DNA of 32,205 nucleotides from a virus. Under the pieces are notes generated by a model. That model saw only the letters and a list, made by a program, of their open reading frames with translations, did no database searches and was not told where the DNA came from. Made by a program: the position numbers and the translations under genes. Of the stretch, positions 1 through 8,393 are shown in pieces. Every line of letters starts with the position of its first letter. The first letter of the stretch is position 1. The stretch is taken from positions 1-32,205 of the IMG/VR virus record IMGVR_UViG_3300012954_000041. One strand, 5' to 3'.

Positions 1-1
1 A

Positions 2-343
2 CGCACAGATCCTGGCGGTGGATACCATGTATGGCATTGTGAGAATGGTAACTTCCTGTACCGTGACCGTGTGCTGACGTGGATGATCTATTTGAATGAC
101 ATCCCTGCTGAGAATGGTGGTGGCACTGACTTTTACCATCAGAAAAAGACTTTGCATCCCAAGAAAGGAACCATTGTTCTTTGGCCTGCTACGTACACCC
201 ACATGCACCGTGGTGCTTTCTTGACAGGTGATAAATCTAAGTACATTGCCACTGGATGGTTCCTGCGTGAACCTGGTAACGTCACCAACCGCACTGTCAG
301 TGAAGCAATGGGTAAGTCAACCCCTATTGATAAACTAAATTGA
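2..343 (+). CDS. 2OG-Fe(II) oxygenase, prolyl-4-hydroxylase-like (5' end outside window)
   Basis: The reading frame is open to the left edge, so this is the C-terminal 113 residues of a longer gene. Visible are a GGYHVWH segment near the edge (a likely first Fe ligand region), a GGGTDF strand, a KKGTIVLWPA strand and a THMHRG motif (likely distal His ligand) followed by KYIATGW. This order is typical of the double-stranded beta-helix of 2OG-Fe(II) oxygenases of the P4H type, which hydroxylate a protein or small-molecule substrate using 2-oxoglutarate and O2. The substrate cannot be inferred. Its TGA overlaps the TTG start of the next gene, so translation is probably coupled. The first in-frame Met in the window (position 71) is internal to the fold and is not the start. 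Confidence 0.8.
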   Translation, partial: RTDPGGGYHVWHCENGNFLYRDRVLTWMIYLNDIPAENGGGTDFYHQKKTLHPKKGTIVLWPATYTHMHRGAFLTGDKSKYIATGWFLREPGNVTNRTVSEAMGKSTPIDKLN

Positions 344-2817
344 TTTTTTATACGTGTATCACCAACGGATACGACTCAGTTCCTGACGCATATGTTGAGG
401 AGGGTTGTAGGTATGTTCTGTTTCATGATGGAAGCATTCCTACAACCAAAGGTCCTTGGGAGTACGTACATCTAGATCAACTAAACTGTAAACTTCCCGA
501 CTGCCCTGTCAGGAAGTCATATGTTATCAAGCATGAACCCCACGTTTACTTCAAAGATTCTGGGGTAAAGACTGTATGGGTAGACGCTGCATATAATATT
601 GACAAAAATCTTGTTGATTATAGCAAGAAAATCTTTCAACATCCACATAGTTATGTTGTACTGCAGGAGCATCCTGAACCGAGGACTCTGCTAGAAGAAT
701 TCAACAAACTATATTCCGATGGGTTCTCCAACAGCGTGGACATCACCAAGATGTCTGAGAAGATGCTTGCTGAGGAAAACCCATACCCCAAGAAGGACTA
801 CAAGCAGACCATCAACTGTGTTGTATGGAGACATAACTTTGAGGAGTGCAGGAGGTGGAACCGAACATGGGCAAGATGGTATAGGAGAGGTGTCAACCGA
901 GATCAGATTGCTAGTGCCATCGCTGAGCATGAAACAGGACTGACAGCACTGCGTGTACCCATGCAAGTCAGTCTTGACAACACCAATCGGGTCAAGAAGT
1001 ACGAGGATTCTTATAATATTGATCGACCAAACAACAAACAGATCACTGACTTCCAAAAGAAATTAGTAAAGATCTGGGATACTGATATTTCTGCTGCCAA
1101 AATGAAGGCAGCAGTGCCTACTCTACCCCATGAGTTTGGGGAACTGGTAGATCCAGAGCAGATGTATGTCTATACATGCATCACCAATGAGCATGACATT
1201 CCCCAGAATGCTTACTTCGATTCAAGAATAAACTACTGGATCTTTCATGATGGGATGAGTGTCCCCAAGCATCAGAGGAAAAGTGGTGTCTGGAAGTATG
1301 TTGATGTCTCGCACCTTGGGATTGATAACCCTAGAGAGTTGGCGTTCTATGTCAAGGCAAATCCACAAGAGTTTTTTCCGCCTAACTCATACACAGTATG
1401 GATTGATGGGTGCTTCGACCATACCTGTGACTTCATAGAGAGATCCCGTGGATGCTTCCCCTTCTCTGTCTTACGTCATGGAGGAGAGTTCTCTTACTAC
1501 GATGAGTTGCTGGAAGGATTTACCTGTGCCTTCTACAAGTACAGCACAGCAATCTGTTACACCCAGTCTCTAGCAGATAAGAACTACAGTTTCTTGAACT
1601 ACTCCAGTCCACAGTGCTCTGCTGTCTGGAGACAGTTGACACCTGAGGTGATCAAGTTCAATAAAGAATGGTATGAGCAGGGCAAGTACATCAACCGGGA
1701 CACGATTCCTTTTGATGCTGCTATGCAATTCACAGGTGTAACCCCACGGTTCTATGACAACCGGGATGATTGTGGCATCAAATTTGGATTCAAGAACAAG
1801 AAGGGCAGACTCAAGAAGCATGAGCAACTGGGTGACCTAGATCAATACAAGAAGGTAGACCAGTTCCTCAAAGACATTGATCGAGTCACTGGTCTTGAGG
1901 CAAAACTGCACTCCAAGTACAAACTCCATGAGTTTTACATGAGGTACTACGGTATCGGTGGCAAGTTAGGACTATCATTCACTACCTATCCGTACCACGA
2001 AGGTGTCCGTGTAAGGAAGGACCAGGTTGTTATCTACACGTGTATCACTAATGGGCACGACGTTATCCCTAGCGAGAACTATTACGACCCTGAGATCAGG
2101 TACGTGTGCTTTCATGACGGAACCATTGATACCACCGAGAGACCATGGGAGTACATCAAACTAGATTTGGACATCGAATGCCCTAGAGACCTGGCGTTCT
2201 ATCCGAAGTGCAACCCCCACGAGTTCTTTGACAAAGGAACCTACACAGTGTGGGTAGATGGATGCTTCGTACACACCAGAGAGTTTGTTGAGAAGAGTTT
2301 GTACTCCTTCCCCTTCACCACACTCAGGAACATCAGCAAGTTCTCCTACTACGACGAGTTGCTAGAAGGATTTACGTGTGCTTTCTTCCCCTACGAGGGA
2401 GGAGTGGAGATCACTGAGGAATTGAGCAACACAAACTATAAGTTCAACAAGTATTCCAGTCCCCAGTGCTCAATCGTGTGGAGGTATCTGTATGATGACA
2501 CAATCAGATTCAACAAAGAGTGGTATAATTGGAGTAAGAAAGGCATCAATAGGGACAGTATTCCTTTTGATGCTGCCGTTCAATTGACCAGTATCAAACC
2601 TCTGTACTATGAGAACAGGTCTGACTCTGGTATCAAGATGGGATTCCAGCACAAGGTTGGTAGAGTCAAGAAGCACCCTCAGTATGGAGACAAGACTCAG
2701 TACACCAAGGTCGATCAGTTTATAAAAGATCTAGAGAAGATCACCAAACTAAAAACACTCCTGTATATCAAATACAAGTTTCATGAGTTCTACATGAAAC
2801 ACTACGACATCATATGA
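340..2817 (+). CDS. Triple-domain glycosyltransferase-like protein (DUF616/TOD1-MUCI70-like)
   Basis: 825 residues made of three tandem copies of one unit, starting near residues 1, 275 and 563. Each copy opens with an (I/V/F)YTCITN strand, then an FHDG motif and a PWEY-like segment, then VWVDAAY or VW(I/V)DGCF (a putative metal/nucleotide-sugar site). Later come a conserved VWR segment and NRD(Q/T/S)I, which continues as PFDAA in the second and third copies. This order matches my recollection of the DUF616 (TOD1/MUCI70) glycosyltransferase-like family, so transfer of a sugar is plausible but unproven. The first copy is the most diverged and has AAY in place of GCF. The start is a TTG overlapping the upstream TGA, while the three following family genes use ATG in ATGA overlaps. 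Met275 marks the start of the second unit, as if an ancestral start codon was retained. Alternative: an array of glycan-binding or degenerate transferase domains. Confidence 0.8.
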   Translation: MIFYTCITNGYDSVPDAYVEEGCRYVLFHDGSIPTTKGPWEYVHLDQLNCKLPDCPVRKSYVIKHEPHVYFKDSGVKTVWVDAAYNIDKNLVDYSKKIFQHPHSYVVLQEHPEPRTLLEEFNKLYSDGFSNSVDITKMSEKMLAEENPYPKKDYKQTINCVVWRHNFEECRRWNRTWARWYRRGVNRDQIASAIAEHETGLTALRVPMQVSLDNTNRVKKYEDSYNIDRPNNKQITDFQKKLVKIWDTDISAAKMKAAVPTLPHEFGELVDPEQMYVYTCITNEHDIPQNAYFDSRINYWIFHDGMSVPKHQRKSGVWKYVDVSHLGIDNPRELAFYVKANPQEFFPPNSYTVWIDGCFDHTCDFIERSRGCFPFSVLRHGGEFSYYDELLEGFTCAFYKYSTAICYTQSLADKNYSFLNYSSPQCSAVWRQLTPEVIKFNKEWYEQGKYINRDTIPFDAAMQFTGVTPRFYDNRDDCGIKFGFKNKKGRLKKHEQLGDLDQYKKVDQFLKDIDRVTGLEAKLHSKYKLHEFYMRYYGIGGKLGLSFTTYPYHEGVRVRKDQVVIYTCITNGHDVIPSENYYDPEIRYVCFHDGTIDTTERPWEYIKLDLDIECPRDLAFYPKCNPHEFFDKGTYTVWVDGCFVHTREFVEKSLYSFPFTTLRNISKFSYYDELLEGFTCAFFPYEGGVEITEELSNTNYKFNKYSSPQCSIVWRYLYDDTIRFNKEWYNWSKKGINRDSIPFDAAVQLTSIKPLYYENRSDSGIKMGFQHKVGRVKKHPQYGDKTQYTKVDQFIKDLEKITKLKTLLYIKYKFHEFYMKHYDII

Positions 2818-3755
2818 TCCTTTACACATCCATTACTAACGGATACTTTCAGTTACCACAATTAGATCTCGATTGTAGGTGTGTTTGTTTCCATGATGGA
2901 AGTGTAAAAGAGCAGGAAGGATGGGAACTGGAGTACATCCCTGGGTTCTCGTCTGATCCTGTACGTATGTCACGTATAGTCAAGATGCTATGCCCATTCG
3001 ACGAACCGAATGTTTATATTGATGCGTCTAAACTTCACACACTAAACAATAAGTTTTGTGAAGTATCTGAATTCATACTTTCACAGGATACTTTTACTGT
3101 AATAGAACATCCACACTGCCATAGATACCTCGAAGAGTGTGCTGAATACATTTGTAGGGGACTGGTTCCCTTCGATGATGTGTATAAGTTCACGGTTGCT
3201 GCTGCTAAGGCAGGGTATAACTTCAAAGACTATCTGTCACCACTGTGTACGATCCTCTGGAGGAAGGGCAAGACTGACTTCGATCAACTCTGGTGGGACT
3301 GGTACCTCAAGGGAGGTAGGAGAGATCAACTGTCCTTTGCAGTGGCACTGCAGATGGGTGGGGTGAAGTACAACACTGTTCCTGCCAGAGATCTGATTGA
3401 TGTCTGGTCAGATGCCAGCGATGGTGGTCAGTGGTGGGCGAATAAGGGTGGTAGGTACGGCACTAAGTATCATGTCAACCCTGAGTGGGCAGTAGACATC
3501 CTGTGTAATGTGACTGGTCTTGAAAAGAACTCAAGGAACTATCGCTGTGCTGTCGTTACTGAGGGTGATGAACCTGTCTGGTTGTTCGGAGATATGTCAT
3601 CTCATTTCGATTATAAGTATAAAAAATTGAACGTTTTGAACCCACACCACAGTCTGCTGTGGTATACGAATAGAAAGACTGGTCTCATGCGAAGACCCAC
3701 TCGAACTATCAGGTCACACTTCACCGATCCTTTCTTCTTCCCACATCCAATATGA
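2814..3755 (+). CDS. Glycosyltransferase-like protein, DUF616-like, diverged copy
   Basis: Fourth unit of the tandem family, 313 residues. It keeps the opening LYTSITNGY strand, CFHDGS, a NVYIDASKLHT segment in the position of the family VWIDG motif, a LWR segment and RRDQLSFAVALQ. It is the most divergent complete unit and has an extra C-terminal stretch of roughly 60 residues rich in aromatic and basic residues that the other copies lack. It starts with ATG overlapping the previous TGA by four bases. Function is inferred only from the family; changes around the IDAS site could mean altered donor choice or loss of catalysis. Confidence 0.75.
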   Translation: MILYTSITNGYFQLPQLDLDCRCVCFHDGSVKEQEGWELEYIPGFSSDPVRMSRIVKMLCPFDEPNVYIDASKLHTLNNKFCEVSEFILSQDTFTVIEHPHCHRYLEECAEYICRGLVPFDDVYKFTVAAAKAGYNFKDYLSPLCTILWRKGKTDFDQLWWDWYLKGGRRDQLSFAVALQMGGVKYNTVPARDLIDVWSDASDGGQWWANKGGRYGTKYHVNPEWAVDILCNVTGLEKNSRNYRCAVVTEGDEPVWLFGDMSSHFDYKYKKLNVLNPHHSLLWYTNRKTGLMRRPTRTIRSHFTDPFFFPHPI

Positions 3756-4567
3756 TTATCTACACTTGCGTCACCAACGGATACGATAAGTTCTCTGACG
3801 AACATTATTACGATCCGGATGTCAGGTACGTTGCCTTTACTGATGGGACAGTAGAAGTTCCTGAGCAGTGGGAGTCCTACCCCATCAAGATAGAGCACGA
3901 GTGTCCTCGGAGACTGTCTGCTCACCCCAAGATCTGTCCTCACCATTACTTTGAGGTAGGACAAGCAACTGTATGGATTGATGGGTGCTACGTCATCACC
4001 AAAGAGTTTGTTGAGACCTCTAAGAAAATCCTGTCACAGTATAAGTTGACCCATATGATCCATCCCTGCCGCTTCAACTTTGTTGAGGAGGTGATGGAAG
4101 GTTACGTGTCTTCCTTCAACACCAAGGAGCAGATGGTGGAGATTATGGAGACGTTGAGGGAGTTGAAGTATGACTTTAGGGCATACTGTAGTCCTGTACT
4201 GGCATCAATCTGGAGGCAGATCATCCCTGAGATATATGAGTTCCACGATATCTGGTGGAAGTATTCTTTGATTGGTCCCAACCGCGACCAGATTTCCTTT
4301 GATACTGCACGGCAACTGACTGGAATCCCGTGGCAGACAATCAAAAACAAAAAACAGAACTACTGGCCTGAGGTTGGCATTGATTTTGATCACCGCACAG
4401 GTAAAAAGAACCGTCTGGGCAGGCACCCACAGGCAGGAGACCTGGAGCAGTACAAGCGTGAAGGTGAGATGCTCAAGGAGATCGGTAGGTGCACTCGTTT
4501 GATTCCCAAGTTGCATTACAAACACAACTTTCAGTCAATGATTGAGGCAAACGTATTGAACCGATGA
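3752..4567 (+). CDS. Glycosyltransferase-like protein, DUF616-like
   Basis: Fifth unit, 271 residues, a single canonical copy: YTCVTNGYD at residue 4, VRYVAFTDG, a CP.R.SA...ICPHHYF segment, VWIDGCYVIT, a WR segment and NRDQISFDTARQLTG. Its FTDG motif, rather than FHDG, brings it closest to the next gene. ATGA overlaps at both ends imply translation as part of one coupled transcript. Expected role is sugar transfer to an unknown acceptor, such as host surface glycan, phage structural protein or modified DNA. The neighbouring 2OG oxygenase could supply hydroxylated acceptors, but that is inference. Confidence 0.78.
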   Translation: MIIYTCVTNGYDKFSDEHYYDPDVRYVAFTDGTVEVPEQWESYPIKIEHECPRRLSAHPKICPHHYFEVGQATVWIDGCYVITKEFVETSKKILSQYKLTHMIHPCRFNFVEEVMEGYVSSFNTKEQMVEIMETLRELKYDFRAYCSPVLASIWRQIIPEIYEFHDIWWKYSLIGPNRDQISFDTARQLTGIPWQTIKNKKQNYWPEVGIDFDHRTGKKNRLGRHPQAGDLEQYKREGEMLKEIGRCTRLIPKLHYKHNFQSMIEANVLNR

Positions 4568-5424
4568 TTATCTACTCTTGTATCACTAATGGATATGATG
4601 AGATTCCTGATGAGAATTACTACGATCCGGATGTCAAGTATGTGATGTTCACGGACGATACTGTCAAGAGGAAAGGACCATGGGAGTTCCGACCCATCCC
4701 ATGTGTTCATGTCTGTCCTCGTATCCGTTCCTCCTACGTCAAGATCAATCCCCACAAAGTTTTTGATGAGGGTGAGGAGGTTGTTTGGATTGATGGTTGC
4801 TACATCATGACCAAAGAGTATGTGGAGAACAGTAAGAAATACTTTGAAGAGGATTCCTTTACGGTCATCCGTCATGTGAATCGCTACTCATACTATGACG
4901 AGATACTGGAGGGGTTTATGTCCTCCATGAACACCAAGGAGCAGCAACTACAGATCACTCGGGTCCTGAAGTGGATGGGGTATGACTTCAAGAAGTACAG
5001 CAGTCCTGTGCTGGGATCTATTTGGCGTCGTCTAGAAAACTATGAGGAGTTCGGTGATCTCTGGTGGAAGTATGCATTGATTGGTCCCAATCGTGACCAG
5101 ATCTCTTTCGATGCTGCCAAACAATTCACCAATAAGAAGATGACATTCATTGAAGATGGGTGGCATGAAGTGTGGAGAGATAAGAGAGGAAAGTATTTGC
5201 ACAGGGCAGGAAGTTGTGGTATATTGTTTGGACAGCAGGGTAAAAAGTATCGTCGCAAAAGACATCCACAAGCAGGACATCCTACTCAGTGGAAGGAGAG
5301 ACGAGAAATCCTTGCTGAACTTAGAGACATCACTGGACTACATCCATTTGTTTTTGCTAAACATGATCACTCTGAGTTCATAGAACGTAATGTGATTTCT
5401 CCTACTTTACCTTTACAAAAGTAG
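4564..5424 (+). CDS. Glycosyltransferase-like protein, DUF616-like, last unit of array
   Basis: Sixth unit, 286 residues: YSCITNGYD, VKYVMFTDD, VNRYSYYDEILEGF, VWIDGCYIMT, WRR, and NRDQISFDAAKQFTN. The SYYDE(L/I)LEGF block is shared with the second and third units of the fused gene, so copies from both ends of the array are close relatives. The ATG overlaps the preceding TGA. No terminator follows; the next 160 bases hold a late-promoter-like box and the structured psbA leader. Glycosyltransferase activity is a family-level inference. Confidence 0.78.
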   Translation: MIIYSCITNGYDEIPDENYYDPDVKYVMFTDDTVKRKGPWEFRPIPCVHVCPRIRSSYVKINPHKVFDEGEEVVWIDGCYIMTKEYVENSKKYFEEDSFTVIRHVNRYSYYDEILEGFMSSMNTKEQQLQITRVLKWMGYDFKKYSSPVLGSIWRRLENYEEFGDLWWKYALIGPNRDQISFDAAKQFTNKKMTFIEDGWHEVWRDKRGKYLHRAGSCGILFGQQGKKYRRKRHPQAGHPTQWKERREILAELRDITGLHPFVFAKHDHSEFIERNVISPTLPLQK

Positions 5425-5437
5425 GGTTATCCGCTAC

Positions 5438-5445
5438 ACTAAATA
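5438..5445 (+). promoter_or_regulatory. T4-type late promoter -10 box upstream of psbA
   Basis: ACTAAATA, followed by AAT, matches the core TAAATA of the T4 late consensus TATAAATA (six of eight positions). It lies about 140 bases before the psbA start, in an intergenic region, so it would give a long structured leader. Confidence 0.45.
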
Positions 5446-5446
5446 A

Positions 5447-5540
5447 ATTACGTTACAAAGCGTAATGAACACCCCGCAAACCGAGACCTCTAGGGTGTCT
5501 AAACCACGTCTCTCATACCTCACCTGGAGGGTAGGTGAGG
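5447..5540 (+). promoter_or_regulatory. Structured psbA leader with three successive hairpins
   Basis: Three inverted repeats follow one another: ATTACG (5447) with CGTAAT (5461), loop 8; ACACCC (5469) with GGGTGT (5493), loop 18; and CCTCACC (5518) with GGTGAGG (5534), loop 9. Together they fill most of the 160-base gap between the last glycosyltransferase-like gene and psbA. The third is not followed by a T-run, so it is not an intrinsic terminator. A role in mRNA stability or translational control of psbA is inference. Confidence 0.5.
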
Positions 5541-5585
5541 AATAATCTACCAGTGTTCCCCGCACTAATACATAACCCTTTTTCA

Positions 5586-6662
5586 ATGTCTGCTACTCTT
5601 TCACGCTCCCGGCAAACGTCCTGGGAGTCTTTTTGTGAGTGGACCACCAGCACTAACAACCGCCTCTATGTGGGTTGGTTCGGTGTCCTGATGATCCCCA
5701 CTCTTCTTGCTGCCACCACCTGTTTCATCATTGCTTTCGTCGCTGCTCCCCCCGTGGACATCGACGGTATCCGTGAACCAGTTGCTGGATCTCTCATCTA
5801 TGGCAACAACATCATCTCTGGTGCTGTTGTTCCTTCGTCAAACGCAATCGGTCTCCACTTCTATCCCATCTGGGAAGCTGCCTCTCTTGATGAGTGGTTG
5901 TACAACGGTGGTCCTTACCAGCTGGTTGTCTTCCACTTCCTGATCGGCATCTTCTGCTACATGGGACGTGAGTGGGAACTCTCTTATCGTCTGGGCATGC
6001 GCCCATGGATCTGTGTTGCTTACTCCGCTCCGGTCGCTGCTGCATCCGCAGTTTTCCTTGTCTACCCGTTTGGGCAGGGCAGTTTTTCAGACGGCATGCC
6101 TCTGGGCATTTCCGGTACGTTCAACTTCATGCTCGTCTTTCAGGCTGAACATAATATTCTTATGCATCCTTTCCATATGCTTGGTGTTGCCGGCGTATTT
6201 GGTGGGTCTTTGTTCAGTGCTATGCATGGCAGTCTGGTCACGTCGTCCCTTGTTCGTGAGACGACTGAGTCAGAGTCTCAAAACTATGGTTACAAGTTTG
6301 GTCAGGAGGAAGAGACTTATAACATCGTGGCGGCGCACGGTTATTTCGGACGGCTTATTTTCCAATATGCTTCGTTCAATAACAGTCGCTCTCTTCATTT
6401 CTTCCTTGCTGCTTGGCCCGTTGTGGGTATTTGGTTTACTGCCCTTGGAGTATCTACTATGGCGTTCAACTTGAACGGCTTCAACTTCAACCAGTCCATC
6501 CTCTCTAACGATGGTCGTGTCCTGAACACCTGGGCAGATGTCTTGAATCGCGCTAACCTTGGTATGGAAGTAATGCACGAGCGTAACGCTCACAACTTCC
6601 CTCTTGACCTTGCTGCTGCTGAGTCAACTCCTGTTGCACTCACCGCTCCCAGCATCGGTTGA
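5586..6662 (+). CDS. psbA: Photosystem II reaction-centre protein D1
   Basis: 358 residues, full length for D1 and uninterrupted by an intron. It binds the manganese cluster, P680 and QB in the thylakoid membrane and is the fast-turnover subunit damaged by light; phage copies replace host D1 during infection. Visible residues, one lower than plant numbering: Tyr160 (YZ, Tyr161), Asp169 (Asp170), Glu188-His189 (189/190), and the C-terminal [13 protein letters not shown], whose terminal Ala (Ala344) precedes the CtpA-processed tail [15 protein letters not shown]. Glu129 corresponds to Glu130 of the high-light D1 form. The ATG is chosen because the upstream in-frame GTG at 5535 would add 17 residues foreign to D1 and overlap a leader hairpin. 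A terminator follows. Confidence 0.98.
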   Translation: MSATLSRSRQTSWESFCEWTTSTNNRLYVGWFGVLMIPTLLAATTCFIIAFVAAPPVDIDGIREPVAGSLIYGNNIISGAVVPSSNAIGLHFYPIWEAASLDEWLYNGGPYQLVVFHFLIGIFCYMGREWELSYRLGMRPWICVAYSAPVAAASAVFLVYPFGQGSFSDGMPLGISGTFNFMLVFQAEHNILMHPFHMLGVAGVFGGSLFSAMHGSLVTSSLVRETTESESQNYGYKFGQEEETYNIVAAHGYFGRLIFQYASFNNSRSLHFFLAAWPVVGIWFTALGVSTMAFNLNGFNFNQSILSNDGRVLNTWADVLNRANLGMEVMHERNAHNFPLDLAAAESTPVALTAPSIG

Positions 6663-6673
6663 TACTATTTTTC

Positions 6674-6682
6674 TGTTATAAT
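6674..6682 (+). promoter_or_regulatory. Extended -10 promoter between psbA and the next gene
   Basis: TGTTATAAT is a perfect extended -10 (TGN-TATAAT); no good -35 is seen. A start about seven bases downstream (~6689) would fall inside the 5' arm of the terminator hairpin, so transcripts begun here could not form that terminator. Confidence 0.5.
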
Positions 6683-6684
6683 AT

Positions 6685-6710
6685 GGGGGTCTTAGGACCC
6701 CCTATTTTTT
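6685..6710 (+). terminator. Rho-independent terminator of psbA
   Basis: GGGGGTC, loop TTAG, GACCCCC, then TATTTTTTT. A seven-base-pair GC-rich stem with a U-tract lies 23 bases after the psbA stop. This is the clearest intrinsic terminator in the window. Confidence 0.88.
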
Positions 6711-6714
6711 TGAT

Positions 6715-6996
6715 ATGAATATTCGTCGCAATACTCTGCAACATCTTAGAGATTCATGCAGAGATAAGATCGCTGAACAGAATGCGAAGATCGAACATCG
6801 TTTAGATCATCGTCCTCCTGCTCACGTTGCTGCCGTATCCGCTGGTTCAGTGGACATGGAGTCTTTACACGTTATCAATCAGTGTTTGGACAAGATCTCT
6901 GCAGCAGAACAACGTCTACGGCTCATTGATCGGTTTGACTACGAACTGCTGAAAGAGCACGACGATAACCTCAACTACGACACTTACAGCAAGTAA
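6715..6996 (+). CDS. Hypothetical protein between psbA and psbD
   Basis: 93 residues, hydrophilic, charged and probably mostly helical, with possible coiled coil in residues 1-28 and 50-80. No cysteine pair, membrane segment or catalytic motif is recognisable. The ATG lies directly after the T-run of the psbA terminator, and the stop (TAA) is two bases before the psbD start, so it is probably co-transcribed with psbD. I do not recognise a family. Confidence 0.75.
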   Translation: MNIRRNTLQHLRDSCRDKIAEQNAKIEHRLDHRPPAHVAAVSAGSVDMESLHVINQCLDKISAAEQRLRLIDRFDYELLKEHDDNLNYDTYSK

Positions 6997-6998
6997 CT

Positions 6999-8054
6999 AT
7001 GGTCGCATCAACGCTCCAACAACAAAAAAGGGGTTGGTTCGATGTCCTTGATGACTGGTTGAAACGAGACAGGTTTGTCTTTGTTGGCTGGTCTGGACTT
7101 CTCCTCTTCCCTACTGCCTACCTGGCAATCGGTGGTTGGCTTACAGGCACCACCTTCGTCACCTCCTGGTACACCCACGGACTCGCTTCCAGTTACCTCG
7201 AAGGTGCAAACTTTCTTACCGCTGCTGTCAGCACACCTGCTGATGCAATGGGTCACAGTCTCCTTCTCTTGTGGGGTCCTGAAGCACAGGGAGACTTCGT
7301 CCGCTGGTGTCAACTCGGTGGACTCTGGGCATTCGTTGCCCTCCACGGTGCTTTCGCACTGATCGGATTCATGCTTCGTCAGTTTGAGATTGCACGTCTT
7401 GTCGGTATCCGTCCCTACAATGCTATTGCTTTTTCTGGTCCTATCGCTGTTTTTGTCAGCGTCTTTCTCATATATCCTTTGGGACAGTCGTCCTGGTTCT
7501 TCGCGCCATCGTTTGGGGTTGCCGCTATTTTCCGCTTCCTACTTTTCCTACAAGGTTTCCACAATTGGACGCTCAACCCGTTCCACATGATGGGAGTTGC
7601 CGGTATCCTGGGCGGAGCATTACTCTGTGCTATCCATGGGGCAACCGTTGAGAACACACTCTTTGAAGATGGTGAACAAGCGAACACGTTCAAAGCATTT
7701 GAACCGACACAGGAAGAAGAAACCTATTCAATGGTTACTGCCAACCGTTTCTGGTCTCAGATCTTTGGGATTGCTTTCTCTAACAAACGTTGGCTTCATT
7801 TCTTCATGCTATTTGTTCCTGTTATGGGCTTGTGGACATCCAGCATTGGCATCATTGGTCTTGCTCTCAACCTCCGTGCTTACGATTTCGTCTCTCAGGA
7901 GATCCGTGCAGCAGAAGATCCAGAGTTTGAAACCTTCTACACTAAAAACATCCTTTTGAATGAAGGACTCCGTGCTTGGATGGCACCTGCTGACCAACCA
8001 CATGAAAACTTTGTCTTCCCAGAAGAAGTTCTTCCAAGAGGTAATGCACTGTGA
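6999..8054 (+). CDS. psbD: Photosystem II reaction-centre protein D2
   Basis: 351 residues, essentially the usual D2 length of about 352. D2 pairs with D1 and carries QA and the redox-active Tyr D in the thylakoid membrane. Characteristic segments are [20 protein letters not shown] at the N-terminus, LARLVG-like and [11 protein letters not shown] in the middle, [42 protein letters not shown] and the C-terminal [12 protein letters not shown]. The frame is intact with no insertion. Presence beside psbA is typical of broader-host-range cyanomyoviruses. Its TGA overlaps the GTG start of the next small gene. Confidence 0.98.
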   Translation: MVASTLQQQKRGWFDVLDDWLKRDRFVFVGWSGLLLFPTAYLAIGGWLTGTTFVTSWYTHGLASSYLEGANFLTAAVSTPADAMGHSLLLLWGPEAQGDFVRWCQLGGLWAFVALHGAFALIGFMLRQFEIARLVGIRPYNAIAFSGPIAVFVSVFLIYPLGQSSWFFAPSFGVAAIFRFLLFLQGFHNWTLNPFHMMGVAGILGGALLCAIHGATVENTLFEDGEQANTFKAFEPTQEEETYSMVTANRFWSQIFGIAFSNKRWLHFFMLFVPVMGLWTSSIGIIGLALNLRAYDFVSQEIRAAEDPEFETFYTKNILLNEGLRAWMAPADQPHENFVFPEEVLPRGNAL

Positions 8055-8308
8055 TCACATCACTTTTCAATATTATGTTTGCCGCTTTATTGTGGGTTCA
8101 AGTTCCACAATGGAGTGACGATTGGTCAAAGTGTGCTGTAGATGTACCTGATGTTCAATGTCATTGGTATATCCCAGCACCAGACAACACCTTTGGCGAA
8201 GGATTTAGTTGGGCAAATGCTCCTTGGTTCAGTGCTGAAGGTCTTCTTGATATTGGAGAACTTCACGATACAGTGCAGTCTATCCAGGATAAAACGCACT
8301 ATAAATAA
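8051..8308 (+). CDS. Small Trp-rich protein downstream of psbD, signal-peptide-like N-terminus
   Basis: 85 residues. The first ~18 are hydrophobic ([18 protein letters not shown]), consistent with a signal peptide or membrane anchor. The rest is rich in Trp, Asp and Pro with two cysteines, which could form a disulfide if exported. The GTG start overlaps the psbD TGA (GTGA); an internal ATG at 8075 is a less likely alternative. Coupling to psbD suggests a role during photosynthetic infection, but no function is known to me. A perfect late-promoter box overlaps its last codons. Confidence 0.7.
   Translation: MITSLFNIMFAALLWVQVPQWSDDWSKCAVDVPDVQCHWYIPAPDNTFGEGFSWANAPWFSAEGLLDIGELHDTVQSIQDKTHYK
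8300..8307 (+). promoter_or_regulatory. T4-type late promoter -10 box (perfect TATAAATA)
   Basis: Exact TATAAATA followed by AG, overlapping the stop of the small gene after psbD and 86 bases before the next gene. It is the only perfect consensus copy I found and would drive the HEXXH protein gene late. Confidence 0.65.
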
Positions 8309-8357
8309 GAACATATCGTCGCCGCATGGACACTGTCTGGCAAAATCCAGATAGTTA

Positions 8358-8366
8358 TGCTAAAAT
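8358..8366 (+). promoter_or_regulatory. Extended -10 promoter-like site
   Basis: TGCTAAAAT fits TGN plus a five-of-six TATAAT match. No convincing -35. The predicted start (~8373) lies within the 5' arm of the adjacent terminator hairpin, the same nesting seen at 6674. Confidence 0.35.
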
Positions 8367-8393
8367 AAGGAGGTCTAACGACCTCCTTTTTTT
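8367..8393 (+). terminator. Rho-independent terminator before the HEXXH gene
   Basis: AAGGAGGTC, loop TAAC, GACCTCCTT, then a T-run. A nine-base-pair stem ends directly at the ATG of the next gene. The 5' arm contains AGGAGGT, a perfect Shine-Dalgarno match, though it is 17 bases from the ATG. Confidence 0.82.

Noticed and set aside
5968-6474. Long open frame in another phase inside psbA
   Set aside because: It lies wholly within the unmistakable D1 coding frame and gives no recognisable protein; a shadow of a composition-biased gene.
5586-6662. Group I intron or homing endonuclease in psbA, as in some cyanophages
   Set aside because: The D1 frame is continuous from Met to the processed tail with no insertion.
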